Assembly: GCA_018242725.1 (NCBI GenBank)
Contig: JAFEBI010000028.1
Coordinates: forward strand, 1 to 49,467
DNA from: Nitrospira sp.
Lineage (GTDB): Bacteria; Nitrospirota; Nitrospiria; Nitrospirales; Nitrospiraceae
Reading direction: 5' to 3'
Length of the DNA stretch: 49,467 nucleotides
Position numbers and translations under genes: made by a program. Each line of letters opens with the position of its first letter. The first letter of the stretch is position 1. Positions 17,270 to 26,224 of this stretch are shown here, one piece after another. A model generated the notes under the pieces. The model worked only from the letters and a program-made list of their open reading frames with translations, ran no database searches and was not told the DNA's origin.

Positions 17270-17367
17270 CACATGTCCTCCTTGATATGTTAAACCCACC
17301 CAGCCTGCGTAGAACGTCAGGCCGCCGACTCATCTTCGCTACTTTCAACAGTCAGTTAAACGCCCGA

Positions 17368-17397
17368 ACTATACCAACCGGTCTAAATTTCTGTCAA
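17368..17397 (-). promoter_or_regulatory. Sigma-70-type promoter of the cytochrome c gene
   Basis: On the minus strand a perfect TTGACA (17392-17397) and TATAGT (17368-17373) are separated by 18 bp. Transcription would start near 17361, giving a leader of about 92 nt before the ATG at 17269. The rest of the 377-bp stretch between the cytochrome and the RodZ-like gene (17270-17646) shows no coding frame or repeat. Confidence 0.72.
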
Positions 17398-17646
17398 GAA
17401 AACATCCCCCCGCACCACCACTTAGTACTTCATGATCTCATGTCGAAGAACTTCAAACCTCATGCCAATCCTGTCTAGAAGAAACCAGGAAAATCTCATC
17501 AGTTATGTGGCCTATCGAGTTACCTTTTCCTGTATTCAGTCCATTCGTGACACCTTTTCGCCTCACCGAGGCCTTCTATGCCTCATTGACGTTCGTCAGA
17601 CTCTCATGGTGTGGACTGTATAAAAAGAACTGCCAAATGCGGAGGA

Positions 17647-18579
17647 CTATCGCTTCAACACAATGTCTCGGGCGACTTTGCCGCTGGGGCCGAAGGGTTT
17701 TTGCGGTTTACCGTTGAGTTCAGCCTTCACTCCACCGGCGTTCCCGAGGGTAAGGATAAATTGGTCTTGCCCAGTCCAATGCCCCTTTTCACCGGGCCGG
17801 AGCAATGACTCCTGCGGACTTCCATTATCGATCTGGACGACGACCCAGCTCAATTCAGTTGCTTCCAAATCCAAAACCAGTTGCCCATCGCCACGGTTCT
17901 CGATAGCATTCAACCCGATCCCCGCCAGAGGGCCATCACTGCCGGGGGAGCCCGGTGCCCCTGTCGGCGCCGCTTCAGGTTCAACCCGTGCGGTCACCAC
18001 CTCCAGCACAGCCGGTTCCTGTCGTCGAGGAGCTTCTGTGGTCGATTTCTGAGAGACCCCCGCCGGTGATTCTACCGGTTTCGCCGCCTCGATCAGACGC
18101 TCAGGCTCGCGAGTCACCGATTCCGCCGAGTCCTTACTCGGTTGAGCTGCCCGTTTCGTGGCAGAGACTTGCTCAGGGGCGCCGCGCCGGAAGACGGTGG
18201 ATTGCTCACGACTCAATAGAAAGACCAACGTGAGAACGGCAATGCCGATGGCGATCGCCACCGCTTTCCGATTGGCCTGACGCTTACGGTCCTCCTCAAT
18301 CTGGCGAACCTTGAGCCGTTCCCGCTCGTCCTGTTTCTCATAAAAAGAGCCGGCTGATTGAATAAACCGATGAATCGCGTCCTCCTCATCCAGTCCAAGC
18401 GATCTCGCGTACGATCGCACGAACCCCCGCGCGAAAACCTGATCCGGCAGTTTGGCAAAATTGCCGTCCTCGAGCGCTTTGACGAAATCCGTTCGAATAC
18501 GGGTTTTCGACGCCACCTCATCGATGGTTAATCCCTTGGTTTCCCGGACCTGCCGAAAGAATTCGCCGACCGACTCCAT
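17647..18579 (-). CDS. RodZ-like helix-turn-helix membrane protein
   Basis: A 310-residue protein with the RodZ plan. There is an N-terminal cytoplasmic HTH_25/XRE-like domain (about 5-75: GEFFRQVRETKGLTIDEVASKTRI), a basic juxtamembrane helix (about 85-105), one membrane span (about 106-121) and a Pro/Ala-rich periplasmic linker. It ends in a C-terminal DUF4115 beta domain (about 230-310: LDLEATELSWVVVQIDNG). RodZ links MreB filaments to the cell-wall elongation complex. It is the last gene of the minus-strand run that begins with tolQ, seven bases after the TPR lipoprotein gene. The ATG at 18579 starts right at the conserved HTH. Confidence 0.87.
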   Translation of the reverse strand: MESVGEFFRQVRETKGLTIDEVASKTRIRTDFVKALEDGNFAKLPDQVFARGFVRSYARSLGLDEEDAIHRFIQSAGSFYEKQDERERLKVRQIEEDRKRQANRKAVAIAIGIAVLTLVFLLSREQSTVFRRGAPEQVSATKRAAQPSKDSAESVTREPERLIEAAKPVESPAGVSQKSTTEAPRRQEPAVLEVVTARVEPEAAPTGAPGSPGSDGPLAGIGLNAIENRGDGQLVLDLEATELSWVVVQIDNGSPQESLLRPGEKGHWTGQDQFILTLGNAGGVKAELNGKPQKPFGPSGKVARDIVLKR

Positions 18580-18586
18580 AGGTCTC

Positions 18587-19270
18587 CTACTTCAATCGCG
18601 TCAAGAGATCTGACGCCGCTGTCGCCCACTCGCCCCCTTTGTCCAATGTCGCCACTTTCTTCAGCACTTCGCGCGCGCGCGTCGCATACCCCAGCTGATA
18701 GTACACACGACCGAGCTCAAGATGCGTCATCGCCGGCGGAACACTCGGCGGACTGGCGGAGGCCGCATCTTCAAACGCCTCCATCGCTCCCTGGAGATCA
18801 CCTTGATGCGCCAAGGCACGACCGAGATGGAAGCGAGCCAGATCCGGCGTCGGGTACAAAGGATTGGCCAACGCCAATCGATAGGATTGCACTGCCTCCT
18901 CCCACCGATCCTGATTGGCCAAGACTTGCCCGAGATACGTATGCGCTTCGGAGTACCCCCCGTCGATCTTCAGCGCTGCGCGAAACTGCTCTTCCGCATA
19001 CGAGAGTTTGCCTTGCAGCGCGTAAACATGCCCCAACGCATACCGCGCTTCTTTGTTGTCCGGGTTCAATTGAACCGCTTTCTGGAAGGACACAAACGCC
19101 TTCTGGCGATCTCCCGGGAGGCTGGCCACTCCTTCTTGGTAATGTCCCTGTGATTTTTGTAGAACCTCTTTCTCTGTTGCACAGCCGGCCGCGACACCGA
19201 TGAGTCCGACCCACATCGCCGCGAGAAAGACTCGACGTCCATGGAGTCGATACACGTTCAAGACCGTCAT
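18587..19270 (-). CDS. TPR-repeat lipoprotein, PilF/PilW-like
   Basis: A 227-residue protein with a signal sequence ending in a lipobox (GVAAGC, Cys30), then four to five tetratricopeptide repeats (about 38-220; for example ARYALGHVYALQGKLSYAEEQF and AHTYLGQVLANQDRWEEAVQSY). The form matches the PilF/PilW pilotins that assist secretin assembly in type IV pilus systems, but many TPR lipoproteins look alike and no pilus gene is near. Its start overlaps the stop of the PfkB kinase gene by four bases. Confidence 0.83.
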   Translation of the reverse strand: MTVLNVYRLHGRRVFLAAMWVGLIGVAAGCATEKEVLQKSQGHYQEGVASLPGDRQKAFVSFQKAVQLNPDNKEARYALGHVYALQGKLSYAEEQFRAALKIDGGYSEAHTYLGQVLANQDRWEEAVQSYRLALANPLYPTPDLARFHLGRALAHQGDLQGAMEAFEDAASASPPSVPPAMTHLELGRVYYQLGYATRAREVLKKVATLDKGGEWATAASDLLTRLK

Positions 19271-20178
19271 ACGTCCTCAAAATGAGTGAGTCGCTTAAAC
19301 TCAGCGAACCGTGCCTGAATCTCTTTGTAATCCAGGATTCGCAATCGGTCAAGACTAAAGGCTTCTACTGTAAATGAGGCCATCACGCTTCCAAAGATGA
19401 TGGCCTGCTTCATCGCCTCAGGAGAGCGGTTACCCGTAGCGGCGAGATAGCCCAAAAACCCACCGGCAAAGGTATCGCCGGCACCGGTCGGATCGCGCAC
19501 ATCTTCGAGCGGAAAGGCCGGTGCTCCGAAGACGTGCTTCTCGTTGAACATGAGCACGCCGTACTCTCCGCGTTTTACGATGAGATGCTTGGGCCCTCGG
19601 GACAACACCAACTTCGCGACTTTCACAAGATTGGAGTCTTGGCCTAACGCGCGCGCTTCGCCGTCATTGATAATCAGTACATCGACCTTTTCCAATACTT
19701 TCCAAAGAGCCTCGCGCTCGCCGTTGATCCAGAAATTCATCGTGTCACATGCCACGAGCCCAGGACGTTTCACCTTTTGCAACACATCGAGCTGCAGCGC
19801 CGGGTGGATGTTCCCCAGGAACAACACGTCCGGCTCGCGATAAGCCTCTGGAATCTGCGGACGAAACGTCTCGAAGACGTTGAGCTGCGTATCCAGCGTA
19901 TGGGCTTCATTCAGCTGGTGAGTGTATTCCCCTTTCCAGCGAAAGGTGGATCCCGGGCGACGCTCCAGACCCGTGAGCTCGATCCCGCGGCTCTTGAGAA
20001 ACGCGACATGCTGTTGCGGAAAGTCCTCTCCAACCACGGCAATCAGCGCCACCGACGTAAAAAAACTGGCCGCCGTTGAAAAATAGGTGGCAGACCCTCC
20101 GAGAATGTCTGTGCCCTCCCCGAATGGAGTCTTGACTGTATCCAACGCGACTGATCCGACGACTAACAATTTCCCCAT
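19267..20178 (-). CDS. PfkB-family sugar or nucleoside kinase
   Basis: A 303-residue ribokinase-fold protein. Motif 1 is GGSATYFSTAASF (about 27-39) and motif 2 is DPTGAGDTFAGGFLGYL (about 227-243), with the catalytic base in the GAGD sequence. The start MGKLLVVGSVALD is typical for the family. The substrate cannot be settled from sequence. Its position directly after an MTA phosphorylase gene (2-bp gap) makes an adenosine- or 5-methylthioribose-related role attractive, but this is inference from neighbours. Confidence 0.9.
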   Translation of the reverse strand: MGKLLVVGSVALDTVKTPFGEGTDILGGSATYFSTAASFFTSVALIAVVGEDFPQQHVAFLKSRGIELTGLERRPGSTFRWKGEYTHQLNEAHTLDTQLNVFETFRPQIPEAYREPDVLFLGNIHPALQLDVLQKVKRPGLVACDTMNFWINGEREALWKVLEKVDVLIINDGEARALGQDSNLVKVAKLVLSRGPKHLIVKRGEYGVLMFNEKHVFGAPAFPLEDVRDPTGAGDTFAGGFLGYLAATGNRSPEAMKQAIIFGSVMASFTVEAFSLDRLRILDYKEIQARFAEFKRLTHFEDV

Positions 20179-20180
20179 GA

Positions 20181-21080
20181 CTAACGGACTCCTTTCTTAG
20201 GTGCCAAAGCACGGTCCATAAGCAGAGCAAGTTTCTTCCGAACCGCTGCGGGAATGCGGTTGGGTGCGGTCAGAACGGCATTGTCCAACGCTCGATGACA
20301 GGGACAGTCCACAGGTGTAGTCAGAACCGGCATGACCGTACGGAGTATCTGTTTCGCTAACGCAACATTGCGGTGCAGCGTGGCCAAGACTGCATCGACC
20401 GTGACGGCTTCTTCTGTCTCGTGCCAGCAATCATAATCGGTTGCCAAGGCCACCGTGGCATAACAGAGTTCTGCTTCACGAGCCAGCTTCGCTTCCGGCA
20501 TATTGGTCATCCCGATCACATCGACGCCCCATTGTCGGTACAGTCGTGACTCGGCTTTCGTTGAAAACTGCGGGCCTTCCATACAAAGATAGGTCCCATT
20601 CCGATGGACGGTGGCCCCAACTTGCTCTCCGGCAGACTGCAGCGTCTGCGCGAGGTCGCCACAAATCGGGTCGCCGAACGCGACATGCGCCACCACACCC
20701 TGTTCAAAGTAGGTGGAGGCTCGCCGTTTCGTGAGGTCGATGAATTGATCGGGTATCAGGATGTCGCCGGGCTTGATGGATTCCTTCATGCTCCCGACCG
20801 CGCTGATCGAAATCACCCGTGACACACCCAGTGATTTGAGCGCATAGATGTTCGCGCGATAATTAATCCCGCTCGGATTGAGCAGATGGCCTCGTCCGTG
20901 TCGAGAAAGAAAGGCCACTCGCACGCCCTCCAACGTTCCCACGATAATCACATCGGACGGCGCCCCAAATGGCGTGCGCACCCGTAACTCTCGAACCGCC
21001 TTCAACCCTTCAATGTTGTACAGCCCGCTCCCTCCAATGACACCGATCGTGGCACGTTCTTTCGTCTTCGATGTTTTCAT
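20181..21080 (-). CDS. mtnP: S-methyl-5'-thioadenosine phosphorylase
   Basis: A 299-residue PNP/MTAP-family phosphorylase. Visible landmarks are IGVIGGSGLY at the N-terminus (phosphate-binding loop), RHGRGHLLNPSGINYRANI (about 57-75), the substrate-site MEGPQFSTKAESRLYR (about 165-180) and GMTNMPEAKLAREAE (about 187-201). MTAP cleaves methylthioadenosine, a by-product of polyamine and homoserine-lactone synthesis, to adenine and methylthioribose-1-phosphate. The ATG at 21080 overlaps the miaA stop (ATGA) and has AAGGGA upstream; a GTG at 21098 is the alternative. A 5'-deoxyadenosine or purine nucleoside activity is possible within the family. Confidence 0.92.
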   Translation of the reverse strand: MKTSKTKERATIGVIGGSGLYNIEGLKAVRELRVRTPFGAPSDVIIVGTLEGVRVAFLSRHGRGHLLNPSGINYRANIYALKSLGVSRVISISAVGSMKESIKPGDILIPDQFIDLTKRRASTYFEQGVVAHVAFGDPICGDLAQTLQSAGEQVGATVHRNGTYLCMEGPQFSTKAESRLYRQWGVDVIGMTNMPEAKLAREAELCYATVALATDYDCWHETEEAVTVDAVLATLHRNVALAKQILRTVMPVLTTPVDCPCHRALDNAVLTAPNRIPAAVRKKLALLMDRALAPKKGVR

Positions 21081-22078
21081 GCCGATCCCTTCTTCCACGC
21101 TCCTTGTCGCTCTAGTTCACTAACAAACCGTTCAATCTGCTCGATCACCACGTCAGCCACCCGCTCAAGCGGCTCATGATCAGCAATGGAGAGCCACCGA
21201 ACATCCGGCTCCTTACGAAACCACGTCATTTGTCGCTTCGCAAATCGCCGGGTGTCGCGTTTGAATTGCCACACCATCTCCGCATAGTCACACTCCTTCG
21301 CCAGGTAAGCAGCAACCTGCCGATAGCCCAACCCTTTCATCGCACCGAGGTCGCGTCCGTATCCTCTGTCGAGAACTGAGCGGGTCTCTTCCACCATGCC
21401 ATGGTTCAGCTGCCACTCGATTCGTTCCTCAATCCGTCGATAGAGCTCCGCTGTGGGTCGCTGCAATCCGATCAGCAGGGTGGAAAAGGGCGTTTCTTGA
21501 AACCGGTGTTCATCCTGTGCGTCCGACAACGGACGCCCCGACAATCGATACACTTCCAAAGCCCGCATCACCTTAGACTCATCGTTCGGATGCAACCGAG
21601 CCGCCGTCCTCGGATCGACGTGCGTCAACTCAGCAAAGAGCCCCTCTCGTCCACGTTCTTCTCTCAACGTCTTGAGAGCTTTTCTCACGAGCGGGTTCGC
21701 TTGCGGAGCAGGACACAACCCCCTCACCAATGTTCGAATATACAGTCCGGTGCCTCCGACCACGAACGGCAGTCGCCTCGCAACATAGAGGCGATCGATT
21801 TCTTCCAGTGCAAGCCGACGATACCAGCCGGTATTGAACGGCTCATCGGGGTTGACGAGATCGATCAACCGATGCGGCACGGCTCGACGCTCCTCGGCAG
21901 TCGGCTTATCCGTTCCGATGTCCATCCCACGATACACTTGCCGGGAATCCGCCGTCAGAATCTCGGTGTCAAAATACTTGGCTACTTGTATTGCAACTCG
22001 ACTTTTACCAACGGCAGTTGGCCCCAGCAGGACGACCAATGGCCGATGGCGACGTGTCATGTCCTCCCGCATGGTCAT
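21077..22078 (-). CDS. miaA: tRNA dimethylallyltransferase MiaA
   Basis: A 333-residue MiaA, which adds a dimethylallyl group to N6 of A37 in tRNAs reading codons that begin with U. The P-loop is LLGPTAVGKS (about 17-26). DSRQVYRGMDIGTDKPT (about 43-59), PHRLIDLVNPDEPF and GGTGLYIRTLVRGL are all present, as is the swivel-domain CxxxxF-like end KRDTRRFAKRQMTWFR. It sits 76 bp after mutL, an old and common pairing, and overlaps mtnP by four bases. The 22078 start could be replaced by an ATG six codons later. Confidence 0.96.
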   Translation of the reverse strand: MTMREDMTRRHRPLVVLLGPTAVGKSRVAIQVAKYFDTEILTADSRQVYRGMDIGTDKPTAEERRAVPHRLIDLVNPDEPFNTGWYRRLALEEIDRLYVARRLPFVVGGTGLYIRTLVRGLCPAPQANPLVRKALKTLREERGREGLFAELTHVDPRTAARLHPNDESKVMRALEVYRLSGRPLSDAQDEHRFQETPFSTLLIGLQRPTAELYRRIEERIEWQLNHGMVEETRSVLDRGYGRDLGAMKGLGYRQVAAYLAKECDYAEMVWQFKRDTRRFAKRQMTWFRKEPDVRWLSIADHEPLERVADVVIEQIERFVSELERQGAWKKGSA

Positions 22079-22154
22079 GTCACTGCCGACCAGAAGAGAT
22101 CACCACAACGCCACAAAATCCATCGGACCTGAGCCTCTCCTTCCCCCACATGAC

Positions 22155-23933
22155 CTACCAACCGGCTCGCCCGAACATTTTCTCAAGATCGTCGGTGCTG
22201 AGACGAAAAGATGTTCGTCTTCCATGAGGACAGGTGGTGATCTCTCCTTCAGACCGCCACTCTTCGACCAATACCTTGATTTCCTCCAGCTTCATCGAGC
22301 GACCAGCCCGGACGGCACCATGGCAGGCCAAGGACGCCAGCACCGACCGTACTCGCGCCTCGAGCACAGGCACTCGTTCCCATTGATTCAAGTCCTCAAG
22401 GAGATCCTCCAGAAACACTTTCGGATCGACTGGACCAAGTCCGACCGGCGTCGATCGGAGTAAGACCGTTGTGGCGCCGAACGGCTCGATCTCTATGCCC
22501 AACTTCCCAAGGTCCTCCTGATGACGCAAGATCAAGGCCACATGATCCGGTGATAAATCCAGAGGATCGGGAAGAAGCAACGGTTGAGCCTGGAGACTGC
22601 TGACCGTCCATGCCCGATACAGCCGCTCAAACAGCACCCGCTCATGGGCTGTATGTTGATCGATCACCACGAGGTCTCCACCGACTTGTGTGACGAGGAA
22701 TGTCCGATTGATCTGTCCCAATGCCACCACTTCTCCGGCCGGCACTCGGACATACGGCTCTGCCGCTTCATTCGCAAACGCCAGCTGCATGCCTGAACTT
22801 GATTGTGACAAGGATGTCGTCTCCGTTGGATGAGACGCGGTCGTAGCCGAAGGACCTGGCCACGAGACCGAGACATGCGGGGTGGCCTGGTCTCTTATCT
22901 CCATGTCGCCAAGCCCCTGCGCGCTTCCTCCGCCGCTCAATCGCTGGCGGACCGCTTGTCGAACACATCGATGAATGAACTCATTGTCTGAAAAACGCAC
23001 TTCTCGCTTCGTCGGATGAACGTTGACATCCACTCGCTCAGGATCGACATCGAGGAACAACACAAACCGTGGATGGCAACCTCGGGAAAGAAATGAACCA
23101 TAACCTTCCCCAACGGCATGGGACACCGTCAGATTCCGGACGGGTCGACGATTCACAAACACTTCTTGCGGAATCCGTGAAGCCTTCGCATGACCCGCAT
23201 CAATAATATAACCTGTGAGGCTGGCGCCGGCTTGCTCGCTATGGAGAGGGAGACCGTGATCGAGAAAGGCACGTGGGTATACTTGTGCGATCCGCTCCTG
23301 TTCTGATCGCACCGTTGGATAGTTCAGCAGTTCCTGGGCATTCTGAGTGAAACGAAATTGGATGGCTGGCCAGGCCAGTGCTGCTTGCTGCACCGCTCGA
23401 ATGATGTGCGTGCACTCCGTCGGAGCCGACTTTAAAAATTTTTTCCGGGCCGGCTGATGCTCGAACAGCGCTGTCACCTCGATCCTCGTTCCAACGACCG
23501 GAGGAGCATCGGTCACCTTTCCGACCAGCCCCCCTGCGACTTCTAACTTCGTCCCCACTTCGTCGGAACGTGTCGCGGTTAACAACCGAACATGTGCCAC
23601 GGCGGCAATGCTCGGCAACGCTTCTCCCCGAAACCCCATCGTCCGAATGGACCACAGATCGGCGTCAGACCGGAGTTTGCTCGTGGCATGGCGCTGAAAC
23701 GCACTGATCGCATCCTGACGACTCATCCCCTCCCCATCATCGGTCACTCGAATCAAGGAAAGGCCTCCATCTTTCACGTCGATTGAGATGGAACGGCTCC
23801 CCGCATCAATGCTGTTTTCAAGCAGTTCTTTTACGACTGCAGCAGGACGCTCAACGACTTCCCCGGCTGCAATGCGACCAATCACGTCTTCCGGTAATAG
23901 GCGGATCTTGGAGTTGCCGTCTGTCTTCAGCAC
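22155..23933 (-). CDS. mutL: DNA mismatch repair protein MutL
   Basis: MutL links mismatch recognition by MutS to strand incision. The GHKL ATPase domain is complete (ELLENSIDAGS, DDGEGM, MGFRGEALPSIAAVAHV). The C-terminal domain keeps the endonuclease motif as DQHTAHERVLFE, with Thr where most have Ala, together with ACHGAVRAG and CPHGRRT, so it is probably a nicking MutL. The start chosen is the GTG at 23933 (592 residues), nine bases after GAGGAG and just before KIRLLPEDVIGRIAAGEVVERP. The frame is open to 24062, but that would overlap the upstream gene with no conserved sequence. No mutS is in the window. Confidence 0.95.
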   Translation of the reverse strand: MLKTDGNSKIRLLPEDVIGRIAAGEVVERPAAVVKELLENSIDAGSRSISIDVKDGGLSLIRVTDDGEGMSRQDAISAFQRHATSKLRSDADLWSIRTMGFRGEALPSIAAVAHVRLLTATRSDEVGTKLEVAGGLVGKVTDAPPVVGTRIEVTALFEHQPARKKFLKSAPTECTHIIRAVQQAALAWPAIQFRFTQNAQELLNYPTVRSEQERIAQVYPRAFLDHGLPLHSEQAGASLTGYIIDAGHAKASRIPQEVFVNRRPVRNLTVSHAVGEGYGSFLSRGCHPRFVLFLDVDPERVDVNVHPTKREVRFSDNEFIHRCVRQAVRQRLSGGGSAQGLGDMEIRDQATPHVSVSWPGPSATTASHPTETTSLSQSSSGMQLAFANEAAEPYVRVPAGEVVALGQINRTFLVTQVGGDLVVIDQHTAHERVLFERLYRAWTVSSLQAQPLLLPDPLDLSPDHVALILRHQEDLGKLGIEIEPFGATTVLLRSTPVGLGPVDPKVFLEDLLEDLNQWERVPVLEARVRSVLASLACHGAVRAGRSMKLEEIKVLVEEWRSEGEITTCPHGRRTSFRLSTDDLEKMFGRAGW

Positions 23934-23997
23934 GGCACCAGACTCCTCATGCACGCTAGGAATGGGAGCAAGGCAGGACGTCGAACGGCGGGGACGC

Positions 23998-24768
23998 TCA
24001 TCGGAGCTCGGCCAATTTATGCTTGGCCAACTTGGACTCATCCGACGATGGAAATTCCTCAAGCACCCGCTTCAGATTCTTCCTTGATTTGGCAAGATCA
24101 CCGGTCTCGGCTGTCGCTAACCCAAGTTTGTAAAGCGCGGCCGGCATCTTCTCATTCCCAGGATACTCTGCGAGAAGATAATCAAAGGTCTGGATGGCTC
24201 GACCATACTCTTTCAAATTGTAATAGGACTCGCCCAACCAGTATTGGGCATTGGGAGTCAGCGATGTGCCAGGAAAATCCTTGATGAACCGTTGGAACCC
24301 GGCAATGGAGAGCTCATATTTACCGTTCAGATAATCATTATAGGCTAAATTAAACGCCGAGGTGGGCGTGATGCCCGATGCTGTCACCACGGCCTCCGTC
24401 GGGGGTGTCGACTTCACCATCTTCGTCGCACGCGGCTCAGGTGAGGAATCCAGCCTGGCAGATGCCTGGCTCACCGTCTCCTCCAACTTCGCAAGCCGAC
24501 TTTCCAGCTTTTGAATACGGGCCGTCACATCATCAATGCGGGGCTTGGTCACGTCTGTGTCCTTGCCATCCTTGCTCCGCTCGATCGCCTCCAAGCGACG
24601 GACCACCGCATCGACCCGTTGATGATCTTGATCCTGTGTCTTGGAGATAGTCGAAAGCTGGTCTCGAGTCTGCACGAAGTCAGCATGCTTGGCGCATCCG
24701 GCAAAAACCATCACAGATCCCAACCATCCCCCTATCACTGCTGTGGATATGACGGTACGGACTCGCAT
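23998..24768 (-). CDS. YbgF/CpoB-like Tol-Pal accessory lipoprotein (short paralogue)
   Basis: A 256-residue protein with a lipobox-type signal (VFAGC, Cys about 25), a coiled-coil segment (about 35-110), and a C-terminal domain of three TPR-like repeats (about 135-255). The repeats contain the family signatures AFNLAYNDYLNGKYELSIAGFQRF, AQYWLGESYYNLKEY and ALYKLGLATAETGD. CpoB coordinates Tol function and septal cell-wall synthesis; its gene normally follows pal. Here two related genes sit in tandem, three bases apart, with the longer first. E. coli CpoB is not a lipoprotein, so the lipobox is a difference. Confidence 0.88.
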   Translation of the reverse strand: MRVRTVISTAVIGGWLGSVMVFAGCAKHADFVQTRDQLSTISKTQDQDHQRVDAVVRRLEAIERSKDGKDTDVTKPRIDDVTARIQKLESRLAKLEETVSQASARLDSSPEPRATKMVKSTPPTEAVVTASGITPTSAFNLAYNDYLNGKYELSIAGFQRFIKDFPGTSLTPNAQYWLGESYYNLKEYGRAIQTFDYLLAEYPGNEKMPAALYKLGLATAETGDLAKSRKNLKRVLEEFPSSDESKLAKHKLAELR

Positions 24769-24771
24769 GCT

Positions 24772-26160
24772 TTACCGCACCTCCTTCAGTTGGACCAACT
24801 TGTCGGACGCTTTCCCCGCTTCAACACTTTTCGGATAGAGTGTGACGACCTGTTTGAAAGCCGATGAGGCTCGCTTCTTGTCCTTCATGGCCAGATAGGC
24901 ATACCCTTTCTTCAGAATGGCCGCCGGCACCTTTTCACTGCTTGGATAATCGATCTCAACCTTGTCGTACGCATCAATCGCTTTCTGAAAATCTTTCTTG
25001 CCGTAATACGACTCTCCCAACCAAAAACGCGCGTTGGGCGCAAAGTTCGAATTAGGAAATTCGTCCAAAAATCCAGCGAATCCTTGCCTGGCCCCTTCCA
25101 AATCCCCTTCCCGAAACAACGCCAACAACCGGTCATAGCGAACCCGATCAGGCGAATCGACTGTCAACTGAACGGGATCCGACTTGGGTGGTTCCTGAAG
25201 AGGAACGATCGTCGTCACACCACCTGAGGTGTCCTGCCCGGCAGACGCTTTTGATGCATCCTCTCCTTCCAACGTCGTCTCATTCGGTCCCAATGACGAA
25301 TGCTGGGATGGTTTCGTCGCCTGCTGCGACGGAACAGACTTATGTGACACCTGCTCAACGGCCTTCACAAGGGCGTCAATGCGACTGTCTTGCTCATCAA
25401 GACGCGCCGTGACTTTTTTTCCGACGGCTTCAAGTGCCTTTGTGATGGAAACTACGCTCCGATTGATGTCCTCCGCATGCGTCGCCATGGTTTTTGAATC
25501 CGCATCGATCTTTGCGGCAAGGCTCTTTGAGGCATGCTCTCCTTCACCGACGCGATCATTCAGGCCGGTCAGGGCTTCTCGAAACCCTGACAACGCCTGA
25601 TTAAATTGCGTGAACTTTTGAGCAACCTGCTCCAACTTAGTCTGGTGATCGATCAATTCTTTTTGGTGCCCCTCCAGCTTGGCATCGACGCGTTTGGCCA
25701 GCCCCTCATTCGTGCGTTGTACGACATCGATGACCTCTTTCTTCAGCGCTTCCATCGCCTTCGACAGATCGTCCAGTCGCGCCGCCACTTTCGCATCCTG
25801 TGTCTCAAAGCTCTTCTGCATCCACAGATATCGAGTGCTGCCGTCGGTTTCCAGTTTCGCCGCCAACTGTTCGAGTTTCTTGGTCTGTTGCTCTGCCTGC
25901 GCCGAGCGATACTTGAGATCTTCTTGCCTGGTCTGAAGATCTTTGGTCAGATGCAGCGCCTTCTCCAGTTCTCCTCGCAACTGGGGTATCTCATATTCGC
26001 GCAGCGTCGTGATTTCTTGAGTCTGCTTGGCACTGGTCTGCTTAAAATCTTTTTCGGTTTTTTTCAGATCGGACTGCTGCGCGACGCATCCCGGCAAGAA
26101 GAACCCGCCTACGGCCAAACCGAGTAGCACGCCATGTGTGGCTCGCAGTTGAGACTTCAT
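24772..26160 (-). CDS. YbgF/CpoB-like lipoprotein with long coiled coil (long paralogue)
   Basis: A 462-residue protein. The signal sequence ends in a lipobox (FLPGC, Cys25) and is followed by a coiled coil of about 250 residues (about 30-275) rich in Lys, Glu, Gln and Ala. A Ser/Thr/Pro linker and a C-terminal TPR domain (about 340-460) come next, the TPR domain carrying ARFWLGESYYGKKDFQKAIDAYD. The TPR part is clearly related to that of the next gene, so the two are tandem paralogues. The long coiled coil could span much of the periplasm. It lies 64 bp after pal. Function beyond Tol-Pal association is unknown. Confidence 0.85.
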   Translation of the reverse strand: MKSQLRATHGVLLGLAVGGFFLPGCVAQQSDLKKTEKDFKQTSAKQTQEITTLREYEIPQLRGELEKALHLTKDLQTRQEDLKYRSAQAEQQTKKLEQLAAKLETDGSTRYLWMQKSFETQDAKVAARLDDLSKAMEALKKEVIDVVQRTNEGLAKRVDAKLEGHQKELIDHQTKLEQVAQKFTQFNQALSGFREALTGLNDRVGEGEHASKSLAAKIDADSKTMATHAEDINRSVVSITKALEAVGKKVTARLDEQDSRIDALVKAVEQVSHKSVPSQQATKPSQHSSLGPNETTLEGEDASKASAGQDTSGGVTTIVPLQEPPKSDPVQLTVDSPDRVRYDRLLALFREGDLEGARQGFAGFLDEFPNSNFAPNARFWLGESYYGKKDFQKAIDAYDKVEIDYPSSEKVPAAILKKGYAYLAMKDKKRASSAFKQVVTLYPKSVEAGKASDKLVQLKEVR

Positions 26161-26224
26161 GTCCCGTACTCCAGTGGACCAACGCGGACAAAGGCACGCT
26201 CACACCAACAGCATATCCAGGGCA

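Noticed and set aside
21401..22463. Long plus-strand frames opposite miaA and mutL
   Set aside because: Both miaA and mutL are complete with conserved motifs; the antisense frames have no ribosome sites or domain signs.
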